NCBI GenBank assembly: GCA_964428055.1 | Contig: CAYRWM010000039.1 | Coordinates: 1 to 14,154 of the forward strand | Direction: 5' to 3' | Source of the DNA: CAYRWM01 sp964428055 | GTDB taxonomy: Bacteria > Bacillota > Clostridia > Christensenellales > Christensenellaceae | DNA: 14,154 nucleotides | Shown: positions 13,866 to 14,154 of the stretch, one piece after another | Layout of the letters: each line of letters begins with the position of its first letter | Numbering within the stretch: position 1 is the first letter of the stretch | Position numbers and translations under genes: made by a program | Notes under the pieces: model-generated | Database searches by the model: none | What the model was told of the DNA's origin: nothing | The model's input: only the letters and a program-made list of their open reading frames with translations

Positions 13866-14146
13866 TCACTCGCGCAGCTCGAAAAACACTCCCCGGAAAC
13901 TTATCTACGGCTCATTTTGACGGAGGGTCGAGTGCGCTGTTTGGATATTAGAGCATTGCTGTATATTTGGATGATGAAAACGCAGTGGTTCGAATGTTTG
14001 TGATTTTGGATCGAAGAGTGGGTAAATGTACTCTTGTAAAACTCGCATCAAATATAGACTCTCAACCAGAGTGGCTACAAAAATTCTAACGGCTTAGAGT
14101 TGATGTCGAGGGAATTAAAAATATGAGGTCAAATAAGGACGAATGA
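13866..14146 (+). pseudogene. Broken gene for a conserved hypothetical protein (C-terminal part)
   Basis: Two joined frames read like a real protein. Frame of 13881: EKHSPETYLRLILTEGRVRC then LDI; after a likely extra AG near 13950 the frame of 13994 continues with SIAVYLDDENAVVRMFVILD, RRVGKCTLVKLASNIDSQPE and WLQKF. TAA at 14087 then interrupts, and the same frame goes on with RLRVDVEGIKN to TGA at 14144. The motif DRRVGK and a WLQKFYRLRxEAEGI-like end are, as far as I remember, seen at the C-terminus of small hypothetical proteins such as the SF0329 family; this is recollection and not a database result. No start codon or ribosome binding site is evident, and the 5' part is lost or scrambled into the repeats upstream. 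I see no other gene between 13595 and the window end. Confidence 0.55.
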
Positions 14147-14154
14147 GTAGAAAA

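Noticed and set aside
13561..14003. Small proteins with repeated LSRPFRCR / LRRPFRC motifs (13561-13773 and 13758-14003)
   Set aside because: The peptide repeat is a by-product of the 27-bp DNA unit in one frame; the 62-bp period shifts the frame, there is no ribosome binding site, and the first overlaps the end of rlmD. Only the end of the second frame coincides with the broken gene.

Overview
The window looks like chromosomal DNA from an anaerobic, low-to-mid-GC Bacillota, most likely class Clostridia. The support is a Gram-positive gene set (penicillin-binding D,D-carboxypeptidase, YpuA/DUF1002 exported protein, lipoprotein with PepSY domains, TypA, TRAM-type rRNA methyltransferase), frequent ATA isoleucine and AGA/AGG arginine codons, AGGAG-type ribosome binding sites and consensus TATAAT promoters. 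No 16S rRNA or other taxonomic marker is present, so the assignment is by gene content only.

Layout. Bases 1-75 hold a short repeat-like stretch. 76-1644 (-) is an exported D-Ala-D-Ala carboxypeptidase, divergent from a class I/II aminotransferase (1758-2921, +); a dyad sits between their promoters. A bidirectional terminator separates the aminotransferase from a convergent DUF1002 protein (2981-3853, -). A 293-bp divergent intergenic region with an unexplained strong terminator hairpin leads to typA (4147-5982, +). Next comes a two-component operon, response regulator plus sensor kinase (6119-8134), followed by a secreted lipoprotein with three PepSY domains (8192-9199). On the minus strand follow mtlD (11005-12168), a terminator, then a translationally coupled pair: a LacA-type sugar O-acetyltransferase (10393-10959) and an MntE-like CDF metal exporter (9245-10393). 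rlmD (12242-13594, +) is divergent from mtlD.

The last 560 bases hold no intact gene. They contain a degenerate repeat cluster (27-bp units, a 62-bp tandem duplication and a pair of ~72-bp blocks) that merges into a broken coding sequence (in-frame stop at 14087, probable 2-bp frameshift near 13950). The two ~72-bp blocks still read alike as protein, so the repeats are probably internal duplications of the decaying gene and not a satellite or CRISPR.

Most of the window is ordinary housekeeping and envelope biology. The points most worth a second look are two probable leaderless genes (carboxypeptidase and rlmD), where a consensus -10 box lies 6-9 bases from the start codon with no usable Shine-Dalgarno; the decaying repeat/pseudogene structure at the right end; the orphan terminator between divergent genes; and the dyad between the two divergent cell-wall/amino-acid promoters. 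I did not find a convincing new defence, secretion or biosynthetic system.
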